From assembly GCA_023634235.1 (NCBI GenBank), contig JAMKCF010000082.1:1-64000 (forward strand): a stretch of 64,000 nt of DNA, read 5' to 3'. The notes below the pieces were generated by a model. It was given only the letters and a program-made list of their open reading frames with translations, ran no database searches and had not been told where the DNA came from. Shown one piece after another: positions 1-9,940 of the stretch. Numbering within the stretch: position 1 is the first letter of the stretch; every line of letters starts with the position of its first letter. The stretch is from Pisaster brevispinus. Taxonomy: Eukaryota; Echinodermata; Asteroidea; Forcipulatida; Asteriidae. The translations under genes were made by a program, and so were the position numbers.

Positions 1-140
1 AGACCAGCAAGCGGGGACACTCCGAAAGCCCCCCAAAACATCAACTTGATTTTGCTGTAAAAAGACACAAATACAAAATAAGGAGGGTCACATCACCCCC
101 AGGGCAATATCGAATCTGCACAATTTTAGTACCACTGTAA

Positions 141-157
141 AGCCCGTTTCAAGGGCT
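141..157. other. Dyad 1: agccc / gggct, 7-nt loop (once per monomer)
   Basis: AGCCC (141-145), a 7-nt spacer and GGGCT (153-157) form a perfect 5-bp inverted repeat. The same dyad is present in nearly all monomers of both classes. The minus-strand reading contains GAAACGGG, matching the right half of the mammalian CENP-B box. The left TTCG half is absent, so no CENP-B site is claimed. Confidence 0.6.
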
Positions 158-207
158 CCCTCTCCCGTGAGTTTGGGGTCGCTGACGATTCTGTAGGTGA
201 GGCGAGC

Positions 208-226
208 GGCCTGGATGTTAGGCCTA
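208..226. other. Dyad 2: ggcct / aggcc, overlapping palindrome TAGGCCTA in class A
   Basis: GGCCT (208-212), a 7-nt spacer and AGGCC (220-224) form a second 5-bp inverted repeat with the same geometry as dyad 1. In class A the right arm lies inside the 8-bp palindrome TAGGCCTA (219-226). Class B reads taggccca there and loses the palindrome but keeps the dyad. It recurs in most monomers, with family-specific exceptions such as gcctcgatg at 18063 and 27714. Confidence 0.55.
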
Positions 227-242
227 CCCCTAAGAAAAATTG

Positions 243-290
243 AAAAAAAAAAAAAAAAAAAAAAACCCAGAAGCAAGGTCGTGCCGGCAG
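243..290 (+). repeat. Class A-specific A-tract plus 20-bp insertion (example)
   Basis: The A-tract (243-265) is followed by ccc, then cag, then a 20-bp segment (271-290) that itself ends in cag. Class B reads straight from cag into ggggt, so A and B differ by a 20-bp indel bounded by cag plus expansion of the tract. Together these explain the 30-35 bp class difference. The tract differs in every family: pure in some copies (31 A at 39720-39750, 29 A at 60446-60474, 27 A at 4494-4520), and interrupted by single c in others (1510-1535, 10097-10124, 21417-21441, 34030-34077). The interruption pattern is a useful family marker. Confidence 0.9.
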
Positions 291-414
291 GGGTCATGGC
301 CCAAAATAAAAGTGCGGTGAATTTGGGAATAACTCCCGATCTAGGAGGGCTAGAGGGGTGATTTTTTGGCCTGACTCTGCCTTAGGTATCCCTGCATCCG
401 AAAATTAGACTTTT

Positions 415-422
415 ACGGCCGT
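415..422. other. Palindrome ACGGCCGT in nearly every monomer
   Basis: This is a perfect 8-bp palindrome containing CGGCCG, kept in almost all monomers of both classes. Rare losses include tatggccgt at 43743 and 51115. Function unknown. It would give a near-monomer-length restriction ladder with an enzyme recognising CGGCCG. Confidence 0.7.
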
Positions 423-945
423 TGCGGGCAGGCTTCACACCGGAAAAGACCAGCAAGCGGGGACACTCCGAAAGCCCCGCAAAACATCAACGTGACTTTG
501 CTGTAAAAAGACACAAATACAAAATAAGGAGGGTCACATCACCCCAGGGCAATATCGAATCTGCACAATTTTAGTACCACTGTAAAGCCCGTTTCAAGGG
601 CTCCCTCTCCCGTGAGTTTGGCGTCGCTGACGATTCTTTAGGCGAGGCGAGCGGCCTGGATGTTAGGCCTACCCCTTAGAGAAATAGGAAAACAAAAACC
701 AGGGGTAATGGCCCAAAATAAAAGTGCGGTGATTTTGGGAATAAGTCCCGATCTAGGAGGGCTAGAGAGATGATTTTTTTACCTGACTCTGCCTTAGGTA
801 TCCCTGCATCCGAAAATTAGACTTTTACGGCCGTTGCGGGCAGGCTTCACACCGGAAAAGACCAGCAAGCGGGGACACTCCGAAAGCCCCGCAAAACATC
901 AACGTGATTTTGCTGTAAAAAGACACAAATACAAAATAAGGAGGG

Positions 946-1358
946 TCACATCACCCCCAGGGCAATATCGAATCTGCACAATTTTAGTACCACTGTAAAG
1001 CCCGTTTCAAGGGCTCCCTCTCCCGTGAGTTTGGGGTCGCTGACGATTCTGTAGGCGAGGCGAGCGGCCTGGATGTTAGGCCCACCCCTTAGAGAAATAG
1101 GAAAACAAAAACCAGGGGTAATGGCCCAAAATAAAAGTGCGGTGATTTGGGGAATAAGTCCCGATCTAGGAGGGCTAGAGAGATGATTTTTTTACCTGAC
1201 TCTGCCTTAGGTATCCCTGCATCCGAAAATTAGACTTTTACGGCCGTTGCGGGCAGGCTTCACACCGGAAAAGACCAGCAAGCGGGGACACTCCGAAAGC
1301 CCCCCAAAACATCAACTTGATTTTGCTGTAAAAAGACACAAATACAAAATAAGGAGAG
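946..1358 (+). repeat. Representative class B monomer (413 bp, short form)
   Basis: This is a type example of the short class. It shares the CpG-rich core with class A but then reads cccaccccttagagaaat (A has cctacccctaag) and gaaaacaaaaaccagggg. It has neither the long A-tract nor the 20-bp class A segment. Its tail reads ggtgatttgg (usually ggtgattttggg), aagtcccg, ctagagag and tttttttacctg. Class B is usually preceded by a linker reading ccccgcaaaacatcaacgtg. A hand count gives 202 G or C out of 413 (about 49%) and 17 CpG dinucleotides. Length is very stable (411-415 bp), because B lacks the slippage-prone tract. Confidence 0.95.
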
Positions 1359-4300
1359 TCACATCACCCCCAGGGCAATATCGAATCTGCACAATTTTAG
1401 TACCACTGTAAAGCCCGTTTCAAGGGCTCCCTCTCCCGTGAGTTTGGGGTCGCTGACGATTCTGTAGGTGAGGCGAGCGGCCTGCATGTTAGGCCTACCC
1501 CTAAGAAAAATTGGAAAAAAAAAACAAAAAAAACCCAGAAGCAAGGTCGTGCCGGCAGGGGTCATGACCCAAAATAAAAGTGCGGTGAATTTGGGAATAA
1601 CTCCCGATCTAGGAGGGCTAGAGGGGTGATTTTTTGGCCTGACTCTGCCTTAGGTATCCCTGCATCCGAAAATTAGACTTTTACGGCCGTTGCGGGCAGG
1701 CTTCACACCGGAAAAGACCAGCAAGCGGGGACACTCCGAAAGCCCCGCAAAACATCAACGTGATTTTGCTGTAAAAAGACACAAATACAAAATAAGGAGG
1801 GTCACATCACCCCAGGGCAATATCGAATCTGCACAATTTTAGTACCACTGTAAAGCCCGTTTCAAGGGCTCCCTCTCCCGTGAGTTTGGGGTTGCTGACG
1901 ATTCTGTAGGCGAGGCGAGCGGCCTGGATGTTAGGCCCACCCCTTAGAGAAATAGGAAAACAAAAACCAGGGGTAATGGCCCAAAATAAAAGTGCGGTGA
2001 TTTTGGGAATAAGTCCCGATCTAGGAGGGCTAGAGAGATGATTTTTTTACCTGACTCTGCCTTAGGTATCCCTGCATCCGTAAATTAGACTTTTACGGCC
2101 GTTGCGGGCAGGCTTCACACCGGAAAAGACCAGCAAGCGGGGACACTCCGAAAGCCCCGCAAAACATCAACGTGATTTTGCTATAAAAAGACACAAATAC
2201 AAAATAAGGAGGGTCACATCACCCCCAGGGCAATATCGAATCTGCACAATTTTAGTACCACTGTAAAGCCCGTTTCAAGGGCTCCCTCTCCCATGAGTTT
2301 GGGGTCGCTGACGATTCTGTAGGCGAGGCGAGCGGCCTGGATGTTAGGCCTACCCCTTAGAAAAATTGAAAAAAAAAAAAAAAAAAAAAAAACAGAAGCA
2401 AGGTCGTGCCGGCAGGGGTCATGGCCCAAAATAAAAGTGCGGTGAATTTGGGAATAACTCCCGATCTAGGAGGGCTAGAGGGATGATTTTTTGGCCTGAC
2501 TCTGCCTTAGGTATCCCTGCATCCGAAAATTAGACTTTTACGGCCGTTGCGGGCAGGCTTCACACCGGAAAAGACCAGCAAGCGGGGACACTCCGAAAGC
2601 CCCGCAAAACATCAACGTGATTTTGCTATAAAAAGACACAAATACAAAATAAGGAGGGTCACATCACCCCCAGGGCAATATCGAATCTGCACAATTTTAG
2701 TACCACTGTAAAGCCCGTTTCAAGGGCTCCCTCTCTCGTGAGTTTGGGGTCGCTGACGATTCTGTAGGCGAGGCGAGCGGCCTGGATGTTAGGCCCACCC
2801 CTTAGAGAAATAGGAAAACAAAAACCAGGGGTAATGGCCCAAAACAAAAGTGCTGTGATTTTGGGAATAAGTCCCGATCAAGGAGGGCTAGAGAGATGAT
2901 TTTTTGGCCTGACTCTGCCTTAGGTATCCCTGCATCCGAAAATTAGACTTTTACGGCCGTTGCGGGCAGGCTTCACACCGGAAAAGACCAGCAAGCGGGG
3001 AAACTCCGAAAGCCCCCCAAAACATCAACTTGATTTTGCTGTAAAAAGACACAAATACAAAATAAGGAGGGTCACATCACCCCCAGGGCAATATTGAATC
3101 TGCACAATTTTAGTACCACTGTAAAGCCCGTTTCAAGGGCTCCCTCTCCCGTGAGTTTGGGGTCGCTGACGATTCTGTAGGCGAGGCGAGCGGCCTGGAT
3201 GTTAAGCCCACCCCTTAGAGAAATAGGAAAACAAAAACCAGGGGTAATGGCCCAAAACAAAAGTGCTGTGATTTTGGGAATAAGTCCAGATCAAGGAGGG
3301 CTAGAGAGATGATTTTTTTACCTGACTCTGCCTTAGGTATCCCTGCATCCGAAAATTAGACTCTTACGGCCGTTGCGGGCAGGCTTCACACCGGAAAAGA
3401 CCAGCAAGCGGGGACACTCCGAAAGCCCCGCAAAACATCAACGTGATTTTGCTGTAAAAAGACACAAATACAAAATAAGGAGGGTCACATCACCCCCAGG
3501 GCAATATCGAATCTGCACAATTTTAGTACCACTGTAAAGCCCGTTTCAAGGGCTCCCTCTCCCGTGAGTTTGGGGTTGCTGACGATTCTGTAGGCGAGGC
3601 GAGCGGCCTGGATGTTAGGCCTACCCCTAAGAAAAATTGAAAAAAAAAAAAAAAAAAAAACCAGAAGCAAGGTCGTGCCGGCAGGGGTCATGGCCCAAAA
3701 TAAAAGTGCGGTGAATTTGGAATAACTCCCGATCTAGGAGGGCTAGAGGGATGATTTTTTGGCCTGACTCTGCCTTAGGTATCCCTGCATCCGAAAATTA
3801 GACTTTTACGGCCGTTGCGGGCAGGCTTCAAACCGGAAAAGACCAGCAAGCGGGAACACTCCGAAAGCCCCGCAAAACATCAACGTGATTTTGCTGTAAA
3901 AAGACACAAATACAAAATAAGGAGGGTCACATCACCCCCAGGGCAATATCGCATCTGCACAATTTTAATACCACTGTAAAGCCTGTTTCAAGGGCTCCCT
4001 CTCCCGTGAGTTTGGGGTTGCTGACGATTCTGTAGGCGAGGCGAGCGGCCTGGATGTTAGGCCCACCCCTTAGAGAAATAGGAAAACAAAAACCAGGGGT
4101 AATGGCCCAAAACAAAAGTGCTGTGATTTTGGGAATAAGTCCCGATCAAGGAGGGCTAGAGAGATGATTTTTTGGCCTGACTCTGCCTTAGGTATCCCTG
4201 TTTCCGAAAATTAGACTTTTACGGCCGTTGCGGGCAGGCTTCACACCGGAAAAGACCAGCAAGCGGGGACACTCCGAAAGCCCCCCAAAACATCAACTTG

Positions 4301-4488
4301 ATTTTGCTGTAAAAAGACACAATTACAAAATAAGGAGGGTCACATCACCCCCAGGGCAATATCGAATCTGCACAATTTTAGTACCACTGTAAAGCCCGTT
4401 TCAAGGGCTCCCTCTCCCGTGAGTTTGGGGTCGCTGACGATTCTGTAGGCGAGGCGAGCGGCCTGGATGTTAGACCTACCCCTAAGAA

Positions 4489-4520
<32 letters not shown>

Positions 4521-5348
4521 CAGAAGCAAGGTCGTGCCGGCAGGGGTCATGGCCCAAAATAAAAGTGCGGTGAATTTGGGAATAACTCCCGATCTAGGAG
4601 GGCTAGAGGGATGATTTTTTGGCCTGACTCTGCCTTAGGTATCCCTGCATCCGAAAATTAGACTTTTACGGCCGTTGCGGGCAGGCTGCACACCGGAAAA
4701 GACCAGCAAGCGGGGACACTCCGAAAGCCCCCCAAAACATCAACGTGATTTTGCTGTAAAAAGACACAAATACAAAATAAGGAGGGTCACATCACCCCCA
4801 GGGCAATATCGAATCTGCACAATTTTAGTACCACTGTAAAGCCCGTTTCAAGGGCTCCCTCTCCCGTGAGTTTGGGGTCGCTGACGATTCTGTAGGCGAG
4901 GCGAGCGGCCTGGATGTTAGGCCCACCCCTTAGAGAATTAGGAAAACAAAAACCAGGGGTAATGGCCCAAAACAAAAGTGCTGTGATTTTGGGAATAAGT
5001 CCCGATCAAGGAGGGCTAGAGAGATGATTTTTTTACCTGACTCTGCCTTAGGTATCCCTGCATCCGAAAATTAGACTCTTACGGCCGTTGCGGGCAGGCT
5101 TCACACCGGAAAAGACCAGCAAGCGGGGACACTCCGAAAGCCCCGCAAAACATCAACTTGATTTTGCTGTAAAAAGACACAAATACAAAATAAGGAGGGT
5201 CACATCACCCCCAGGGCAATATCGAATCTGCACAATTTTAGTACCACTGTAAAGCCCGTTTCAAGGGCTCCCTCTCCCGTGAGTTTGGGGTTGCTGACGA
5301 TTCTGTAGGCGAGGCGAGCGGCCTGGATGTTAGACCTACCCCTAAGAA

Positions 5349-5380
<32 letters not shown>

Positions 5381-6210
5381 CAGAAGCAAGGTCGTGCCGG
5401 CAGGGGTCATGGCCCAAAATAAAAGTGCGGTGAATTTGGGAATAACTCCCGATCTAGGAGGGCTAGAGGGATGATTTTTTGGCCTGACTCTGCCTTAGGT
5501 ATCCCTGCATCCGAAAATTAGACTTTTACGGCCGTTGCGGGCAGGCTTCACACCGGAATAGACCAGCAAGCGGGGACACTCCGAAAGCCCCGCAAAACAT
5601 CAACGTGATTTTGCTGTAAAAAGACACAAATACAAAATAAGGAGGGTCACATCACCCCCAGGGCAATGTCGCATCTGCACAATTTTAATACCACTGTAAA
5701 GCCCGTTTCAAGGGCTCCCTCTCCCGTGAGTTTGGGGTTGCTGACGATTCTGTAGGCGAGGCGAGCGGCCTGGATGTTAGGCCCACCCCTTAGAGAAATA
5801 GGAAAACAAAAACCAGGGGTAATGGCCCAAAATAAAAGTGCGGTGATTTTGGGAATAAGTCCCGATCTAGGAGGGCTAGAGAGATGATTTTTTTACCTGA
5901 CTCTGCCTTAGGTATCCCTGCATCCGTAAATTATACTTTTACGGCCGTTGCGGGCAGGCTTCACACCGGAAAAGACCAGCAAGCGGGGACACTCCGAAAG
6001 CCCCCCAAAACATCAACTTGATTTTGCTGTAAAAAGACACAAATACAAAATAAGGAGGGTCACATCACCCCCAGGGCAATATCGAATCTGCACAATTTTA
6101 GTACCACTGTAAAGCCCGTTTCAAGGGCTCCCTCTCCCGTGAGTTTGGGGTCGCTGACGATTCTGTAGGCGAGGCGAGCGGCCTGGATGTAAGGCCTACC
6201 CCTAAGAAAA

Positions 6211-6241
<31 letters not shown>

Positions 6242-8160
6242 AGCAAGGTCGTGCCGGCAGGGGTCATGGCCCAAAATAAAAGTGCGGTGAATTTGGGAAT
6301 AACTCCCGATCTAGGAGGGCTAGAGGGATGATTTTTTGGCCTGACTCTGCCTTAGGTATCCCTGCATCCGAAAACTAGACTTTTACGGCCGTTGCGGGCA
6401 GGCTTCACACCGGAAAAGACCAGCAAGCGGGGACACTCCGAAAGCCCCGCAAAACATCAACGTGATTTTGCTATAAAAAGACACAAATACAAAATAAGGA
6501 GGGTCACATCACCCCCAGGGCAATATCGAATCTGCACAATTTTAGTACCACTGTAAAGCCCGTTTCAAGGGCTCCCTCTCTCGTGAGTTTGGGGTCGCTG
6601 ACGATTCTGTAGGCGAGGCGAGCGGCCTGGATGTTAGGCCCACCCCTTAGAGAAATAGGAAAACAAAAACCAGGGGTAATGGCCCAAAACAAAAGTGCTG
6701 TGATTTTGGGAATAAGTCCCGATCAAGGAGGGCTAGAGAGATGATTTTTTGGCCTGACTCTGCCTTAGGTATCCCTGCATCCGAAAATTAGACTTTTACG
6801 GCCGTTGCGGGCAGGCTGCACACCGGAAAAGACCAGCAAGCGGGGACACTCCGAAAGCCCCCCAAAACATCAACGTGATTTTGCTGTAAAAAGACACAAA
6901 TACAAAATAAGGAGGGTCACATCACCCCCAGGGCAATATCGAATCTGCACAATTTTAGTACCACTGTAAAGCCCGTTTCAAGGGCTCCCTCTCCCGTGAG
7001 TTTGGGGTCGCTGACGATTCTGTAGGCGAGGCGAGCGGCCTGGATGTTAGGCCCACCCCTTAGAGAAATAGGAAAACAAAAACCAGGGGTAATGGCCCAA
7101 AACAAAAGTGCTGTGATTTTGGGAATAAGTCCCGATCAAGGAGGGCTAGAGAGATGATTTTTTGGCCTGACTCTGCCTTAGGTATCCCTGCATCCGAAAA
7201 TTAGACTTTTACGGCCGTTGCGGGCAGGCTTCACACCGGAAAAGACCAGCAAGCGGGGACACTCCGTAAGCCCCGCAAAACATCAACGTGATTTTGATGT
7301 AAAAAGACACAAATACAAAATAAGGAGGGTCACATCACCCCCAAGGCAATATCGAATCTGCACAATTGTAGTACCACTGTAAAGCCCGTTTCAAGGGCTC
7401 CCTCTCCCGTGAGTTTGGGGTCGCTGACGATTCTGTAGGCGCGGCGAGCGGCCTGGATGTTAGGCCCACCCCTTAGAGAAATAGGAAAACAAAAACCAGG
7501 GGTAATGGCCCAAAATAAAAGCGCGGTGATTTTGGGAATAAGTCCCGATCTAGGAGGGCTAGAGAGATGATTTATTTACCTGACTCTGCCTTAGGTATCC
7601 CTGCATCCGAAAATTAGACTTTTACGGCCGTTGCGGGCAGGTTTCACACCGGAAAAGACCAGCAAGTGGGGACACTCCGAAAGCCCCCCAAAACATCAAC
7701 TTGATTTTGCTGTAAAAAGACACAAATACAAAATAAGGAGGGTCACATCACCCCCAGGGCAATATCGAATCTGCACAATTTTAGTACCACTGTAAAGCCC
7801 GTTTCAAGGGCTCCCTCACCCGTGAGTTTGGGGTCGCTGACGATTCTGTAGGCGAGGCGAGCGGCCTGGATATTAGGCCTACCCCTAAGAAAAATCGAAA
7901 AAAAAAAAAAAAAAAAAAACCAGAAGCAAGGTCGTGCCGGCAGGGGTCATGGCCCAAAATAAAAGTGCGGTGAATTTGGGAATAACTCCCGATCTAGGAG
8001 GGCTAGAGGGATGATTTTTTGGCCTGACTCTGCCTTAGGTATCCCTGCATCAGAAATTAGACTTTTACGGCCGTTGCGGGCAGGCTTCACACCGGAAAAG
8101 ACCAGCAAGCGGGGCGCTCCGAAAGCCCCGCAAAACATCAACGTGATTTTGCTGTAAAAA

Positions 8161-8180
8161 GACACAAATTTTAGTACCAC
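8161..8180 (+). other. Junction of a ~54-bp deletion in a class B monomer
   Basis: The linker gacacaa runs directly into attttagtacc, removing the stretch that normally holds acaaaataagg, the gtcacatcac landmark and the start of the core. The two sides share aat at the join, so microhomology is at least 3 bp. The next landmark is 803 bp after 7743, where about 859 is expected; two single-base losses nearby account for the remainder. Private to this monomer. Confidence 0.85.
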
Positions 8181-8545
8181 TGTAAAGCCCGTTTCAAGGG
8201 CTCCCTCTCCCGTGAGTTTGGGGTCGCTGACGATTCTGTAGGCGAGGCGAGCGGCCTGGATGTTAGGCCCACCCCTTAGAGAAATAGGAAAACAAAAACC
8301 AGGGGTAATGGCCAAAAATAAAAGTGCGGTGATTTTGGGAATAAGTCCCGATCTAGGAGGGCTAGAGAGATGATTTTTTTACCTGACTCTGCCTTAGGTA
8401 TCCCTGCATCCGAAAATTAGACTTTTACGGCCGTTGCGGGCAGGCTTCACACCGGAAAAGACCAGCAAGCGGGGACACTCCGAAAGCCCCCCAAAACATC
8501 AACTTGATTTTGCTGTAAAAAGACACAAATACAAAATAAGGAGGG

Positions 8546-9084
8546 TCACATCACCCCCAGGGCAATATCGAATCTGCACAATTTTAGTACCACTGTAAAG
8601 CCCGTTTCAAGGGCTCCCTCTCCCGTGAGTTTGGGGTTGCTGACGATTCTGTAGGCGAGGCGAGCGGCCTGGAAGTTAGGCCTACCCCTAAGAAAAATTG
8701 AAAAAAAAAAAAAAAAAAAAACCCAGAAGCAAGGTCGTGCCGGCAGGGGTCATGGCCCAAAATAAAAGTGCGGTGAATTTGGGAATAACTCCCGATCTAG
8801 GAGGGCTAGAGGGATGATTTTTTGGCCTGACTCTGCCTTAGGTATCCCTACCCAAAATAAAAGTGCGGTGATTTTGGGAATAAGTCCCGATCTAGGAGGG
8901 CTAGAGAGATGATTTTTTGGCCTGACTCTGCCTTAGGTATCCCTGCATCCGAAAATTAGACTTTTACGGCCGTTGCGGGCAGGCTTCACACCGGAAAAGA
9001 CCAGCAAGCGGGGACACTCCGAAAGCCCCGCAAAACATCAACGTGATTTTGCTGTAAAAAGACACAAATACAAAATAAGGAGGG
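8546..9084 (+). repeat. Class A monomer with extra ~95-bp B-type segment (539 bp)
   Basis: The tail reaches ggtatcccta at 8850 and jumps back to cccaaaataaaag, so the block from cccaaaat to ggtatccct is read twice. The second pass is B-like (ggtgattttggg, aagtcccg, ctagagag). This gives 539 bp instead of about 444. The same join occurs at 48840, 56210 and about 63148. Here it reads ccctaccc, while the others read ccctgccc. Confidence 0.9.
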
Positions 9085-9940
9085 TCACATCACCCCCAGG
9101 GCAATATCGAATCTGCACAATTTTAGTACCACTGTAAAGCCCGTTTCAAGGGCTCCCTCTCCCGTGAGTTTGGGGTCGCTGACGATTCTGTAGGCGCGGC
9201 GAGCGGCCTGGATGTTAGGCCCACCCCTTAGAGAAATAGGAAAACAAAAACCAGGGGTAATGGCCCAAAATAAAAGCGCGGTGATTTTGGGAATAAGTCC
9301 CGATCTAGGAGGGCTAGAGAGATGATTTATTTACCTGACTCTGCCTTAGGTATCCCTGCATCCGAAAATTAGACTTTTACGGCCGTTGCGGGCAGGCTTC
9401 ACACCGGAAAAGACCAGCAAGTGGGGACACTCCGAAAGCCCCCCAAAACATCAACTTGATTTTGCTGTAAAAAGACACAAATACAAAATAAGGAGGGTCA
9501 CATCACCCCCAGGGCAATATCGAATCTGCACAATTTTAGTACCACTGTAAAGCCCGTTTCAAGGGCTCCCTCACCCGTGAGTTTGGGGTCGCTGACGATT
9601 CTGTAGGCGAGGCGAGCGGCCTGGATATTAGGCCTACCCCTAAGAAAAATCGAAAAAAAAAAAAAAAAAAAAACCAGAAGCAAGGTCGTGCCGGCAGGGG
9701 TCATGGCCCAAAATAAAAGTGCGGTGAATTTGGGAATAACTCCCGATCTAGGAGGGCTAGAGGGATGATTTTTTGGCCTGACTCTGCCTTAGGTATCCCT
9801 GCATCAGAAAATTAGACTTTTACGGCCGTTGCGGGCAGGCTTCACACCGGAAAAGACCAGCAAGCGGGGACACACCGAAAGCCCCCCAAAACATCAACTT
9901 GATTTTGCTGTAAAAAGACACAAATACAAAATAAGGAGGG

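Larger units (their letters stand above)
88..533 (+). repeat. Representative class A monomer (446 bp, long A-tract)
   Basis: This is a type example, with its start chosen arbitrarily at the tca of gtcacatcac. In order it holds a CpG-rich core (about 95-230), the class A signature cctacccctaag (223-234), an A-tract of 23 A (243-265), a 20-bp segment found only in class A (271-290, containing the palindrome TGCCGGCA), the shared block cccaaaataaaagtgcgg (about 300-317), the A-type tail (ggtgaatttggg, aactcccg, ctagaggg, ttttttggcctg), the palindrome ACGGCCGT (415-422), and a linker rich in A and C. Class A monomers are usually preceded by a linker reading ccccccaaaacatcaacttg. Class A length varies mainly through the A-tract. 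Confidence 0.95.
1..7742 (+). repeat. Left segment: mixed A/B array with rare linked variants
   Basis: After a partial linker (1-87), monomers start at 88 A, 534 B, 946 B, 1359 A, 1802 B, 2214 A, 2659 B, 3072 B, 3485 A, 3927 B, 4340 A, 4787 B, 5200 A, 5647 B, 6060 A, 6504 B, 6917 B and 7330 B. Several B copies (2659, 3072, 3927, 4787, 6504, 6917) share aacaaaagtgctgtg and gatcaagg. The A copies at 4340 and 5200 share agacctacc followed by attaaaa. The monomers at 2659 and 6504 share ctctctcgtgag and a linker with gctataaaaag. No clean HOR is visible; the pattern suggests an older, more reshuffled part of the array. Confidence 0.85.
7330..9940 (+). repeat. Duplicated pair of monomers, offset 1,755 bp
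   Basis: Monomers 7330 B and 7743 A are repeated as 9085 B and 9498 A. Both copies carry the same rare set: gtaggcgcggcg (near 7435 and 9190), aaaagcgcgg (7517 and 9271), gatttatttacctg (7567 and 9324), agcaagtgggg (7662 and 9415), ctcacccgtgag (7815 and 9570), a core reading gatattaggcc, and gcatcagaaa in the tail. Between them lie a B monomer with an internal deletion (landmark missing, near 8168) and an A monomer with an extra segment (8546). So one A-B region was duplicated and its intervening monomers were rearranged. Confidence 0.85.

Noticed and set aside
88..300. SINE or tRNA-derived retroposon ending in poly(A)
   Set aside because: tcgaatc resembles part of a tRNA B box, but no matching A box lies at the right distance, the A-tract is inside a tandem unit with no target-site duplications, and class B has no tail. 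An ancient retroposon origin cannot be excluded.
266..300. Intrinsic terminator on the minus strand (GC palindrome followed by T-tract)
   Set aside because: The palindrome TGCCGGCA is separated from the T-run by about 15 nt and there is no bacterial gene context.
7947..8315. 122-codon minus-strand frame
   Set aside because: Created by the deletion near 8168, which fuses two parts of the monomer in frame. An accident of rearrangement.
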